NCBI GenBank assembly: GCA_029939035.1
Contig: JAOZTS010000050.1
Location: forward strand, 1-7,841
Direction: 5' to 3'
Source: Candidatus Altimarinota bacterium
Lineage (GTDB): Bacteria > Patescibacteriota > Gracilibacteria > UBA1369 > LOWO2-01-FULL-3
Length of the DNA stretch: 7,841 nucleotides
The translations under genes and the position numbers were made by a program. Below are positions 1 to 5,864 of this stretch, in pieces. Numbering within the stretch: the first letter of the stretch is position 1; every line of letters begins with the position of its first letter. The notes beneath the pieces were generated by a model. The model worked only from the letters and a program-made list of their open reading frames with translations, was not told where the DNA came from and did no database searches.

Positions 1-216
1 GTGTGACACTGTGACCTTTTCTCCGGTTTGGCTGATGATGAATGAATAAATCAAAGCCAGGTAGTCGAGAGTGGAGAGTGAGCCTCCCGGATGACCGCTT
101 TGCGCGTTCAAAATCATTTCTAAAATAGATTTTCTGCAGGATTTGGTGAAAGTTTTTAGAAAGTCGATATGTTCCTGCTCAAGAGGTTTACCGACTTCTG
201 GTAAATTTGTGAACAT
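1..216 (-). CDS. tkt: Transketolase, N-terminal part (cut by window edge)
   Basis: Only the first 72 codons are inside the window; the frame stays open to base 1. Translated from the minus strand, the protein starts MFTNLPEVGK and reaches the thiamine-diphosphate enzyme motif SGHPGGSLSTLDYL (residues 40-53, with the conserved His at 42), as in transketolases and the N-terminal subunits of split transketolases. The last residues, VTVSH, are where the family's SHGH segment begins. Transketolase moves two-carbon units between sugar phosphates in the cytoplasm, using thiamine diphosphate and Mg. The ATG lies one base after the TAA stop of the isomerase gene, so the two are surely co-transcribed and probably translationally coupled. 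There is no Shine-Dalgarno sequence. The window cannot show whether the protein is full length or a split N-terminal subunit. Confidence 0.9.
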   Translation of the reverse strand, partial: MFTNLPEVGKPLEQEHIDFLKTFTKSCRKSILEMILNAQSGHPGGSLSTLDYLALIYSFIISQTGEKVTVSH

Positions 217-217
217 G

Positions 218-1402
218 TTATTTGAGTAAAGCTTTTTTGGTAAGATTTTTCGATAGCTCAACTCCCGGTTGATCGAATGCGTTTATGCCCATCAATTCGC
301 CCAGGAAAGCAGTTGCTCCTTCGAAAAGTAAGAAGAGTTGCCCTAAGGTTTCTTCCGTGACGGAGTCTACTAAAATTGTAATGTTAGGTCTACCACTTTT
401 TGTTAGAGAAGCCTCTGTTGCGTTCTTTTCTATTTGCATCAACTCTCCAAAAGTTGTTTTGTATGGTGAGTCGATGGTGATTTCTGGTCTTAAGTCTTTG
501 ATTTCTATGAAAATATATAATTTGTCGTTCGGTCCATCATTGTAGAGTTGTAATTGTGAATGTTGATCAGTTACGCCGAGTGAATTTATTGGGGTAATCC
601 CTTTTCCGTCTTTTCCTACTGATTCGGCTAATAGTTGTCTGAACCAGTCTGCGAATTTTACTAATTTTTGTGAATATGGCATCAATACATTCATCACTTT
701 GCCTTTTTGGCTGAGATCAAATTGTGTTTTGGCTAATTGGTAGGGGAGATTGTCTTTCGACTCAGGATTTAGGAATACGTCTCTCATTTCTTTTGCTCCT
801 TTTATCAATTTTTCAATATCAATTCCAATTAGTTTTGCTGGAAGCAAGCCAACTACTGTGAGAACGGAAAATCTTCCACCAACATCTTCTGGGATATCAA
901 AAATTGTTAGATCTTCTTTTTCTGCCTCATCTCGAAGTGGATTTTGCTGAGGTCCTGTGATTACAACCATGTGGTCGCTGAGCTCATATCCATTTTCTTT
1001 TATTTTGTTGCTGAAATAATTATATTGGCTCAAGGTTTCTATGGTTCCTCCTGATTTTGTGATTACGATGAATAGAGTTTTTGAATAATCGATGACTTCC
1101 TCGAGCTCCTTTATCATCACAGGGTCTACATTGTCCAAAACGTGAAGTTTGTTCATGTATAAGTGGCCGAGGCTTTGTTGTAGGCAAATAGCTCCGAGGG
1201 CTGATCCTCCGATTCCACAAATAACTATGTGTTCAAAGTCGGAATTTTCTTTTGCGAAGCGGTTTATTTTTTCGATTACTTGGTCGTCGTCGATTGTGTA
1301 GTAGAAGCCTTGTTTTCGTGTATGGATCTTTTCAAGAAGATTGTTTAAGTCTTCTTCTTTTGCTTCCTCAAGTGTTGAATTTTCTAAATTTAGTTCAATC
1401 AT
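218..1402 (-). CDS. pgi: Glucose-6-phosphate isomerase
   Basis: The 394-residue protein interconverts glucose 6-phosphate and fructose 6-phosphate. It has two SIS sugar-phosphate domains: CGIGGSALG (62-70) and the phosphate-binding TKSGGT loop (115-120) in the first, and the catalytic segment [15 protein letters not shown] (257-271) in the second. Candidate catalytic residues are Glu260 (base), His281 in [14 protein letters not shown] (ring opening), and Lys385 in the C-terminal DQPGVELSK signature. It is shorter than the usual 445-550 residues but keeps all the signature segments, so it is a compact form and not a fragment. Its ATG overlaps the transaldolase stop as ATGA, and its TAA is one base from the transketolase ATG. 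The three genes form one operon linking glycolysis to the non-oxidative pentose phosphate branch. Confidence 0.95.
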   Translation of the reverse strand: MIELNLENSTLEEAKEEDLNNLLEKIHTRKQGFYYTIDDDQVIEKINRFAKENSDFEHIVICGIGGSALGAICLQQSLGHLYMNKLHVLDNVDPVMIKELEEVIDYSKTLFIVITKSGGTIETLSQYNYFSNKIKENGYELSDHMVVITGPQQNPLRDEAEKEDLTIFDIPEDVGGRFSVLTVVGLLPAKLIGIDIEKLIKGAKEMRDVFLNPESKDNLPYQLAKTQFDLSQKGKVMNVLMPYSQKLVKFADWFRQLLAESVGKDGKGITPINSLGVTDQHSQLQLYNDGPNDKLYIFIEIKDLRPEITIDSPYKTTFGELMQIEKNATEASLTKSGRPNITILVDSVTEETLGQLFLLFEGATAFLGELMGINAFDQPGVELSKNLTKKALLK

Positions 1403-2049
1403 TGTTTGTCTTTTACGGTTTCCCAGTCTTCCATAAATTTTTTCAAACCCTTGTCTGTGAGATCATGCGTGATTAGCTCATCTAGGATTTTTGGTGGAAC
1501 GGTTGCTATTCCGGCACCAATTATTGCTGATTCCAATACATGTCTTGGGCTTCGTACACTTGCAACGAGTACTTCAGTTTCAAAATCATAGTTGTCGTAT
1601 GCTTGTACGATTTCTTCTATTAAGGCCATTCCATCTTGTGAAACGTCATCAAGTCTTCCTACAAACGGACTGACTACTGTCGCTCCAGCCTTTGCGGCTA
1701 GGAGTGCTTGTCCTAGTGAGAAAACAAGTGTTACGTTTGTGTCTATTTTTTCTGCACTCAAAACTTTCACGGCTTTTAGTCCCTCTGATGTCATTGGTAT
1801 TTTTACGTAGATATTTGATGCCCATTTTACATATTCTCTGGCCTCTTTTAGCATTCCCTCTGCTTCGGTAGAAATCACTTCTGCACTAATTGGACCATCT
1901 ACTATTTCTGAGATCTCTTTTGTTCTTTTTTCTAGGTTTGCACCTTCTTTTGCTATCAAAGATGGATTTGTTGTGACTCCATCAATTATTCCCCAAGATG
2001 CATATTTTTTAATATCTTCAACGTTTGCTGTGTCTAGAAATATTTTCAT
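1399..2049 (-). CDS. tal: Transaldolase, small TalC/FSA-family type
   Basis: The protein has 216 residues, the normal size for the small transaldolase / fructose-6-phosphate aldolase family. An ATG 12 codons upstream (2085) stays in frame, but family homology starts at [13 protein letters not shown], so 2049 is chosen. Visible landmarks are [14 protein letters not shown], the Schiff-base lysine in [11 protein letters not shown] (Lys83), TNVTLVFS and SPFVGRLDD. From memory of the family, fructose-6-phosphate aldolase has Gln and Tyr where transaldolases have Glu and Phe. Here they read Glu57 (SAEVIS) and Phe129 (SPFVGR), which points to true transaldolase activity: transfer of dihydroxyacetone units between sedoheptulose 7-phosphate and glyceraldehyde 3-phosphate. 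It is the first gene of the operon with pgi and tkt. No Shine-Dalgarno sequence is seen, and a large hairpin lies just upstream. Confidence 0.92.
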   Translation of the reverse strand: MKIFLDTANVEDIKKYASWGIIDGVTTNPSLIAKEGANLEKRTKEISEIVDGPISAEVISTEAEGMLKEAREYVKWASNIYVKIPMTSEGLKAVKVLSAEKIDTNVTLVFSLGQALLAAKAGATVVSPFVGRLDDVSQDGMALIEEIVQAYDNYDFETEVLVASVRSPRHVLESAIIGAGIATVPPKILDELITHDLTDKGLKKFMEDWETVKDKQ

Positions 2050-2058
2050 AAAATGTTT

Positions 2059-2064
2059 GTTATA
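2059..2064 (-). promoter_or_regulatory. Possible -10 box for the transaldolase operon
   Basis: The minus strand reads TATAAC ten bases before the transaldolase ATG, which would put the transcript start about 3 nt upstream of that codon. No good -35 box is visible, because that position falls inside the hairpin loop. If real, the operon mRNA is nearly leaderless. If not, the operon must be read through from the RRM gene past the hairpin. Confidence 0.3.
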
Positions 2065-2065
2065 A

Positions 2066-2102
2066 AACAAAATACAGAATCGCATAGATTCTGCATTTTG
2101 TT
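2066..2102 (-). terminator. Intrinsic terminator (or leader hairpin) between the RRM gene and the transaldolase operon
   Basis: Arms 2066-2081 and 2087-2102 form a 16-bp stem around a 5-nt loop. On the minus-strand RNA every position pairs (2074/2094 is a G-U pair), whereas the plus-strand RNA has an A-C mismatch there. The GC-bearing core GCAGAATC/GATTCTGT is preceded by an A-rich arm and followed by ATTTTGTTTTAT, the usual form of a Rho-independent terminator for the RRM gene. Its 3' end is only 16 nt from the transaldolase ATG, so it could also act as an attenuator. Confidence 0.65.
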
Positions 2103-2127
2103 AATTCGAAATCTAATATGAAAGGTT

Positions 2128-2188
2128 GCTCGCGTCCGCTCGCGTTATGCTCGCCTTAGCTCGCAGGCCCTTCGCTTCGCTACGGGCT
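2128..2188. repeat. GC-rich intergenic patch with four phased GCTCGC units and a hairpin
   Basis: GCTCGC occurs at 2128, 2138, 2149 and 2159, that is every 10-11 bp. It is followed by two TTCGC units and an imperfect hairpin whose ends are GCCC (2167-2170) and GGGC (2184-2187). The patch begins right after the RRM stop codon and is far more GC-rich than the rest of the window. It may be a transcript-end structure or a dispersed intergenic repeat; nothing shows that it codes for protein. Confidence 0.5.
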
Positions 2189-2189
2189 G

Positions 2190-2444
2190 TTAGTCTTCTT
2201 TTGGTCGAGCTTCGTTTACTGCAAGGTTTCGACCTTTTACTTCGAAGTCGTTCAAAGCTTCAATAGCCTTGTCTGCGTCCTCGTCATTTACATAAGTTAC
2301 AAATCCGAATCCTTTTGATCGGTTTGTAGCTCTGTCTTTGATGATGACACATTCTTCGATTTCTCCGTGTTCAACGAATAAATCATTTAGTTCGTCATCA
2401 GTTGTTCCCCAGTCGATATTACCGACAAATAGTTTCTTAGCCAT
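2190..2444 (-). CDS. Single-RRM RNA-binding protein
   Basis: This 84-residue protein is almost entirely one RNA recognition motif. RNP2 is LFVGNI (5-10) and RNP1 is KGFGFVTY (44-51), whose aromatic residues stack on RNA bases. The DELNDLF and ADKAIEALN helices sit where the RRM fold needs them. It resembles the small cyanobacterial-type Rbp proteins, which bind single-stranded RNA in the cytoplasm and are often linked to RNA stability or cold response; the specific target here is unknown. There is almost no tail after the domain (NEARPKED). A CATAAT -10-like box lies 12 nt before the ATG and there is no Shine-Dalgarno sequence. It is divergent from the membrane protein at 2527, and a GC-rich patch and terminator-like hairpin follow it. 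Confidence 0.95.
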   Translation of the reverse strand: MAKKLFVGNIDWGTTDDELNDLFVEHGEIEECVIIKDRATNRSKGFGFVTYVNDEDADKAIEALNDFEVKGRNLAVNEARPKED

Positions 2445-2456
2445 AAAAATGGATTA

Positions 2457-2462
2457 ATTATG
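2457..2462 (-). promoter_or_regulatory. Possible -10 box for the RRM gene
   Basis: The minus strand reads CATAAT, ending 12 nt before the RRM ATG at 2444, so the leader would be about 6 nt long. No convincing -35 box is seen at the right distance. The box lies in the 82-bp region shared with the divergent membrane-protein gene. Confidence 0.3.
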
Positions 2463-2511
2463 CCCCGAGATTAGCAGATAGATGGGGGATTGCAAGGGGA
2501 AAATGGTTTCG

Positions 2512-2520
2512 TGGTACTAT
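2512..2520 (+). promoter_or_regulatory. Extended -10 promoter giving a leaderless mRNA
   Basis: TGGTACTAT is an extended -10 element (TG, one base, then TACTAT at 2515-2520). A weak TTGCAA -35 lies 19 bp upstream. The expected start point, 7 nt after the hexamer, is the A of the ATG at 2527, so the mRNA would start at its own start codon. This supports 2527 over the in-frame ATGs at 2482 and 2503. Confidence 0.45.
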
Positions 2521-2526
2521 TTAAAT

Positions 2527-3054
2527 ATGGAAAATTATAGTGCAGAATATCTGTTTGTTGGTTTGTATATTGTCTTCTTTTTGTATTTGGGCTTTAGCAA
2601 GCGTTGGAGGGCGTTTTATTATTTGGCTATGGCGTCTTTTTTGTCAGTTGTTTGGGTTTATATCGCGAGTAGCCAGTATGGATATAATACCGAGATGCTG
2701 AAGGTTTTTGGACTGAATAGTTACCCACTTTTTGCATGGGCGATTGGTTTATTTATTTTCGTAAATATTTACTTTTTTCTGGAAAATGTTTTTGAGTTTC
2801 GTGGAAGAATCAGAAAGCTGCTTCTTTTTGTTGGTCTTTACTGGTCTTTGTTGATATTTGGAGAGACCGTTTGGTATCACGTGTTTAATGTACACAATGT
2901 GGCTACGTCTATGTATTCGGGTTTGCCAATATGTGACTGCCTTCATGCACCACTGTGGATGCAGGTGTCATATTTTATGCTAGGACCTGTGTATTTCGTG
3001 ATATGTGAGGGCACTCTTTTATTTCACAGAAAATTTCTTGTGAACAGGTTCTGA
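2527..3054 (+). CDS. Uncharacterised five-helix membrane protein
   Basis: I do not recognise a named family. From the ATG at 2527 the protein has 175 residues with about five hydrophobic helices (near 8-23, 31-47, 66-85, 97-112 and 143-162) in the cytoplasmic membrane. The loop between helices 4 and 5 is rich in possible metal or redox ligands: Glu113, His118, His123, Cys136, Cys138 and His140 (in GETVWYH, NVHN and PICDCLHAP). This cluster suggests a functional site. In-frame ATGs at 2482 and 2503 would add 15 or 8 residues. The one at 2503 has AAGGGG only 3 nt before it, while 2527 fits an extended -10 promoter with a leaderless start. The 3' end overlaps the convergent lipoprotein gene by 36 bp. 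Confidence 0.75.
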   Translation: MENYSAEYLFVGLYIVFFLYLGFSKRWRAFYYLAMASFLSVVWVYIASSQYGYNTEMLKVFGLNSYPLFAWAIGLFIFVNIYFFLENVFEFRGRIRKLLLFVGLYWSLLIFGETVWYHVFNVHNVATSMYSGLPICDCLHAPLWMQVSYFMLGPVYFVICEGTLLFHRKFLVNRF

Positions 3055-3417
3055 ATTATCTGTATTGATAGAGAGAACAACTTCGTATTCACCAACTGGC
3101 CATCCTTCATCTGGCATATTAAGAGAAGATTGGAGTGTTGTTGTAGTCTCTAGAGACTCAAGAGTGATACTGTCGATATGGAAGTCATCTGTGATATATC
3201 TCCAGCTAAATGTTGTTAATGTCCCTTCTGGTGCGTTATTTAGAATTGCTGTGACGTAGATTTCTGGGGTATCAGTTGCGAATATTGATATATCTTCTTC
3301 GCATAAAATATCTGGAGCATTTGTACATGACATTACGTCTGTTAGATTTGCAGTTGAAATGTTGCAGGCAGTAAGTAGGAATGCTGCTGCGATTATTGAC
3401 GGTATGAGTTTTGACAT
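3019..3417 (-). CDS. Small lipoprotein of unknown function
   Basis: The 132-residue protein starts MSKLIPSIIAAAFLLTAC, a short lipoprotein signal peptide. The lipobox LTAC ends at Cys18, which would be lipidated after signal peptidase II cleavage, leaving the protein anchored on the outer face of the cytoplasmic membrane. The rest is a small, probably beta-rich domain: alternating strands such as EIYVTAILNNA, TLTTFSWRYI and GEYEVVLSINTD suggest an immunoglobulin-like fold, an inference from pattern only. Cys31 and Cys39 could form a disulfide. It has its own promoter (3448-3476) within the tail of the upstream gene. Its last 36 bp overlap the end of the convergent membrane-protein gene, so the two transcripts are antisense at their 3' ends. 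Confidence 0.8.
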   Translation of the reverse strand: MSKLIPSIIAAAFLLTACNISTANLTDVMSCTNAPDILCEEDISIFATDTPEIYVTAILNNAPEGTLTTFSWRYITDDFHIDSITLESLETTTTLQSSLNMPDEGWPVGEYEVVLSINTDNSEPVHKKFSVK

Positions 3418-3447
3418 TTTGAAATAAGTTATGAGTAATTGGTTCTA

Positions 3448-3476
3448 AGTATATTACAAAGATTCTATTTTGTCAC
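3448..3476 (-). promoter_or_regulatory. Sigma-70-type promoter for the lipoprotein gene
   Basis: On the minus strand GTGACA (3476-3471) and TATACT (3453-3448) are separated by exactly 17 nt. Each hexamer is one base from the consensus. Transcription would start near 3441, giving a leader of about 24 nt. The -35 box and spacer lie inside the last codons of the upstream 77-aa gene. Confidence 0.6.
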
Positions 3477-3687
3477 AGGCTGAATTGAATGTTTCAGTTT
3501 CGCTGAGTTCTTTAAAAACTTTTCCAGCAGTTGTGTTTTTTTGTTTGAGAATGTTTGGTAGAAATCGTGTGCTTGCTCCTCCCGATTTTAGGGTTAACAT
3601 TCCTCCTTTGTAAATTCCATCTTCAACTTGAATTAATGTCACTTTTGTTCCATCTGAGAGTTTTTTGTCGGCTATCCAGCTTTCCAT
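3454..3687 (-). CDS. Hypothetical small soluble protein
   Basis: I do not recognise this 77-residue protein. It has no signal peptide or membrane segment. The first half looks beta-rich (GTKVTLIQVEDGIYKGGMLTLKSGG), and the second half helical with lysines (FLPNILKQKNTTAGKVFKELSET). Its ATG shares one base with the stop of the five-helix gene upstream (TAATG), a junction typical of translational coupling, so it belongs to that operon and is probably its last gene. The lipoprotein downstream has a separate promoter. It is shorter than many annotation pipelines trust, but the coupled start supports it being a real gene. Confidence 0.65.
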   Translation of the reverse strand: MESWIADKKLSDGTKVTLIQVEDGIYKGGMLTLKSGGASTRFLPNILKQKNTTAGKVFKELSETETFNSACDKIESL

Positions 3688-4493
3688 TATTTGACTGTTA
3701 GTGAACTTACAGCGTTTTGAAGTTCTTCTTTTGTTTCATCGTCATCAGCGGTGTAGAAGATCCAAATTTCGTAATTTTCTTTGGTGATTATTTCCTTGGG
3801 TACTAATTCTGATTCGAATTCTTCGAGTTCTGAACTTGAATATCCGTGTATGAGTTCGGTTTCATATTCGTTGGTATCATAGATTTCAATTCTTCCTTTT
3901 TTATCATCTGCTTCTATTACTATTAATCTATCTTTGTTAGTGGATTCGCTTACTGAGTATTCTTCTGGATATTTGATTGTGAATTTATCTGAGGAATATG
4001 TTTCGTGTGTAATGAGTAGATTTGATCCGAAAATTATTACCAATAAAGTTATCGTGATTATTATTGTCCATTTTTTTCTACCTTTCTTTTGTGGAAGTAA
4101 AATTATGCTGCCGATTGTTCCAACTAAAAATAGAATTGGTGCAATAACCAGAGCTAATATGAAAAAGGCTGCATGTAGGAATTCGAAAATTATTTCAAAG
4201 TTTGTGAATTTTACTGCTAATGCGTAGAAGAAATTGTGCAAGAGTGTTCCAACTAATGGGAAAATTGCTGATAGACCTGTAAGCATTAGGAAAAACTTTA
4301 ATTTTCCTTTTTCTTTTCTAGATTGGATTGCGAGTCTGACGCCAAGAACTAGAAACAATATTCCTAGAAATGCTGCTATTAAAAATGATGATCTTTTAAA
4401 TTCGTTTGAAAATGGTATGAGAAAAAATCCTACTAACAGAACAAATACTGTTATTAGTGAGAGAAAAACATATTCTATTGATGGCTTTTTCAT
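3687..4493 (-). CDS. Five-helix membrane protein with C-terminal outside domain
   Basis: I do not recognise a named family. The 268-residue protein has five hydrophobic segments (about 8-27, 37-54, 67-86, 103-134 and 142-160) joined by lysine-rich loops (SRKEKGK, QKKGRKK) that should face the cytoplasm. Residues 161-268 form a soluble domain: ITHETYSSDKFTIKYPEEYS opens it, followed by alternating acidic strands and a final helix (EELQNAVSSL). That opening resembles small PsbP/DUF1795-like domains of bacterial surface proteins, a loose resemblance only. By the positive-inside rule the domain should lie outside the cell. It sits in a minus-strand operon, 16 bp after the preceding gene and sharing one base with the next. 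Confidence 0.75.
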   Translation of the reverse strand: MKKPSIEYVFLSLITVFVLLVGFFLIPFSNEFKRSSFLIAAFLGILFLVLGVRLAIQSRKEKGKLKFFLMLTGLSAIFPLVGTLLHNFFYALAVKFTNFEIIFEFLHAAFFILALVIAPILFLVGTIGSIILLPQKKGRKKWTIIITITLLVIIFGSNLLITHETYSSDKFTIKYPEEYSVSESTNKDRLIVIEADDKKGRIEIYDTNEYETELIHGYSSSELEEFESELVPKEIITKENYEIWIFYTADDDETKEELQNAVSSLTVK

Positions 4494-4509
4494 AACTGGA
4501 ATGAGTTTA

Positions 4510-4908
4510 TCACTTTTTCGTTGATGGACGAAATTTCTTTAGGAGTGTTTTGGCGATTTTGAAGATGATTGTGTAATAGATTGTGAGGACTGCGATGCTT
4601 GTGATGTTTATTGTCCATTCAAACCAGTTTGGTGGGCCTTCTGGCATGTTCAGTCCTGGTCCTGTTGGCATTATGCATCTTCCGTGATCGAGTGGAGTGA
4701 ATTTTGCTAACCAGCAGAAAATGTTAGATTTGTTTTCAACAATTGTCATCAATGGGAAAAAGAGGATGTCTCGGATAGGTCTGAGAGCTCGGATGATTGC
4801 TGGGTTGTGAATTAAGTTGGAAAGGAGTGCGTGTATTACGAATAATAGGGATGTGAAAATTATTCCTAGGATTAGTGGGTTTTTGAGAGCTTTTATAATG
4901 AATTTCAT
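4510..4908 (-). CDS. Two-helix membrane protein with a central outside loop
   Basis: I do not recognise this 132-residue protein. A lysine-bearing N-terminus leads into helix 1 (about 11-33), and helix 2 lies at about 98-118 before a basic tail (KKFRPSTKK). Both ends should therefore be cytoplasmic, with residues 35-96 outside. The loop contains Cys65 and Cys78 (IFCWLAKF and HGRCIMPTG), a possible disulfide, and a Pro/Gly-rich stretch (PTGPGLNMPEGPPNW). The ATG overlaps the previous stop as ATGA, so it is coupled to the upstream membrane protein. The next gene begins 16 bp after its stop. It is probably part of an envelope protein set encoded by the same operon. Confidence 0.7.
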   Translation of the reverse strand: MKFIIKALKNPLILGIIFTSLLFVIHALLSNLIHNPAIIRALRPIRDILFFPLMTIVENKSNIFCWLAKFTPLDHGRCIMPTGPGLNMPEGPPNWFEWTINITSIAVLTIYYTIIFKIAKTLLKKFRPSTKK

Positions 4909-5219
4909 TTTTTAACTCTTTTAATACCTCTTATTCCAAAAAAGCATAAACCGATTATCACAATTTTTAAAATATAATGTCCTCCAGTATCTAGGAAGTT
5001 TGCTGTCATTGGAGTTATTGTGCCGATGAGAAGATGGGTGAGAATGCTGAGGGGCAAGGTTAAAAATAACCAGTTTTGTTTTGGGATTTTGATTCTGAGT
5101 TTCAGGAATAATCTTGATAATAGGGGAGAGAGTAGGTAAATCCCCAAAAACGATACTGCAAAATCAAAAATTGCGTATTCACCGATGCGGAATTGTCTGA
5201 GGTATTCAAGTGTGTTCAT
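4905..5219 (-). CDS. Three-helix membrane protein of unknown function
   Basis: The 104-residue protein has three hydrophobic helices (about 15-37, 48-67 and 82-98) and basic ends and loops (KLRIKIPKQ, GIKRVKK). The N-terminal stretch MNTLEYLRQFRIGEYAIFDF looks amphipathic and may lie at the membrane surface. I know no function for it. It starts 6 bp after the stop of the zinc-motif protein and overlaps the next gene by 4 bp (ATGA), so it is an inner gene of an operon. Its isoleucine codons are mostly ATC and ATT, unlike the ATA-rich gene just upstream, which may mean the two had different histories before being joined. Confidence 0.7.
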   Translation of the reverse strand: MNTLEYLRQFRIGEYAIFDFAVSFLGIYLLSPLLSRLFLKLRIKIPKQNWLFLTLPLSILTHLLIGTITPMTANFLDTGGHYILKIVIIGLCFFGIRGIKRVKK

Positions 5220-5225
5220 GTGGTT

Positions 5226-5630
5226 TTATTTTTTGTGATATTTCTTTTTAAAATCATCTTCATCTTCATATTTTGAAAACTTCTTATGATGTGGTGGTGA
5301 AATTAAATTATCGTCTTTTTTATGTTGTATCCCGCACCAATAGTGCTCAGTTTCTCCAATAATTTTTACCCAATATTGAATGACTCCATTTGCATATCCA
5401 CAATAAGTGCAATTAAGCTTTTGTAAAGGGTTTAGATATTTTAATTTATGTCTGTCTATTTTGATATATTTACTTCTTTTTACGTATGGCATTCCACACA
5501 ACGGGAAACATATGCGATGATATATTTCTATACATATATCAGTAATTATTAGTGGAATAATGCATGCCCATGTTATTGGTGTAATAATGATATGTTTTAG
5601 AAGTTTGCGAGGGTTGTTAAGATATAGCAT
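5226..5630 (-). CDS. Membrane protein with CxxC...CxxxH zinc-type motif
   Basis: The 134-residue protein has one long hydrophobic segment (about 14-36). A cytoplasmic-looking region follows with NCTYCGYANGV (Cys74, Cys77) and YWCGIQH (Cys99, His103), which together form a plausible zinc site. The C-terminus is charged (YEDEDDFKKKYHKK). The layout of membrane helix, YHRICFPLCGMPYVKRS, DRHKL and TYCGYANG resembles a conserved uncharacterised protein family that I recall from other bacteria; I cannot confirm this without a search. It is the first gene after the leftmost attC-like element, whose core ends 33 bp before the ATG, and it is followed after 6 bp by the next membrane gene. It uses many ATA isoleucine codons. 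It could be the last cassette gene of the array or the first gene of the chromosomal operon. Confidence 0.8.
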   Translation of the reverse strand: MLYLNNPRKLLKHIIITPITWACIIPLIITDICIEIYHRICFPLCGMPYVKRSKYIKIDRHKLKYLNPLQKLNCTYCGYANGVIQYWVKIIGETEHYWCGIQHKKDDNLISPPHHKKFSKYEDEDDFKKKYHKK

Positions 5631-5662
5631 GATTGTTTTTATGAATTGAATTTGTATGTTTC

Positions 5663-5815
5663 ATGTAACGGTTGGTGCATTAGTGAAGTTTTTGACGGTG
5701 GTATAATAACATGACGTCAGGAGTGGAACTACCGTTAAAAAAAATGAGAGAGGGGTTTTTGGCTGTGCGAAGCCAGTCACAAGAAAGAGCCTAACCGTTA
5801 ATGCGCCTGTTGTAC
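5663..5815 (-). repeat. attC-like imperfect palindrome 1
   Basis: On the minus strand: core GTACAAC (5815-5809), one spacer base, box GGCGCATTA (5807-5799), central region, box TAATGCACC (5682-5674), four spacer bases, core GTTACAT (5669-5663). The boxes pair across 9 bp with one G-U. An inner stem pairs 5689-5702 with 5728-5741 and holds TGGTATAATA (5699-5708, plus strand). The cores fit the AAC...GTT ends of integron attC sites loosely. The spacing is identical to that of the element at 6680-6800, although the boxes differ in sequence. It lies after the stop of the 58-aa gene and before the 134-aa gene. Confidence 0.6.
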
Positions 5816-5864
5816 GGAGTTTTTTTATAATAAACTATTTAGAATTAAGTCCATCAAATAAGAA

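Noticed and set aside
2050..2085. Upstream in-frame ATG adding 12 residues to the transaldolase
   Set aside because: The added stretch lies in the hairpin and spacer and has no counterpart in the family, which starts at MKIFLDTAN.
218..2085. Possible alternative genetic code (UGA read as glycine, as in some related lineages)
   Set aside because: TGA stops end several genes at the expected family length with ATGA overlaps, and conserved glycines are all GGN codons.
2143..2149. GTTATGC on the plus strand within the GC-rich patch, like a classic attC core
   Set aside because: There is no partner core or pairing boxes at a suitable distance; it is best explained as part of the phased GCTCGC repeat.
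5711..5794. 27-codon plus-strand frame starting just after TATAAT in attC-like element 1
   Set aside because: It lies wholly inside the palindrome, its ATG is only 3 nt after the -10 box (before the expected transcript start), and element 2 has no matching frame.
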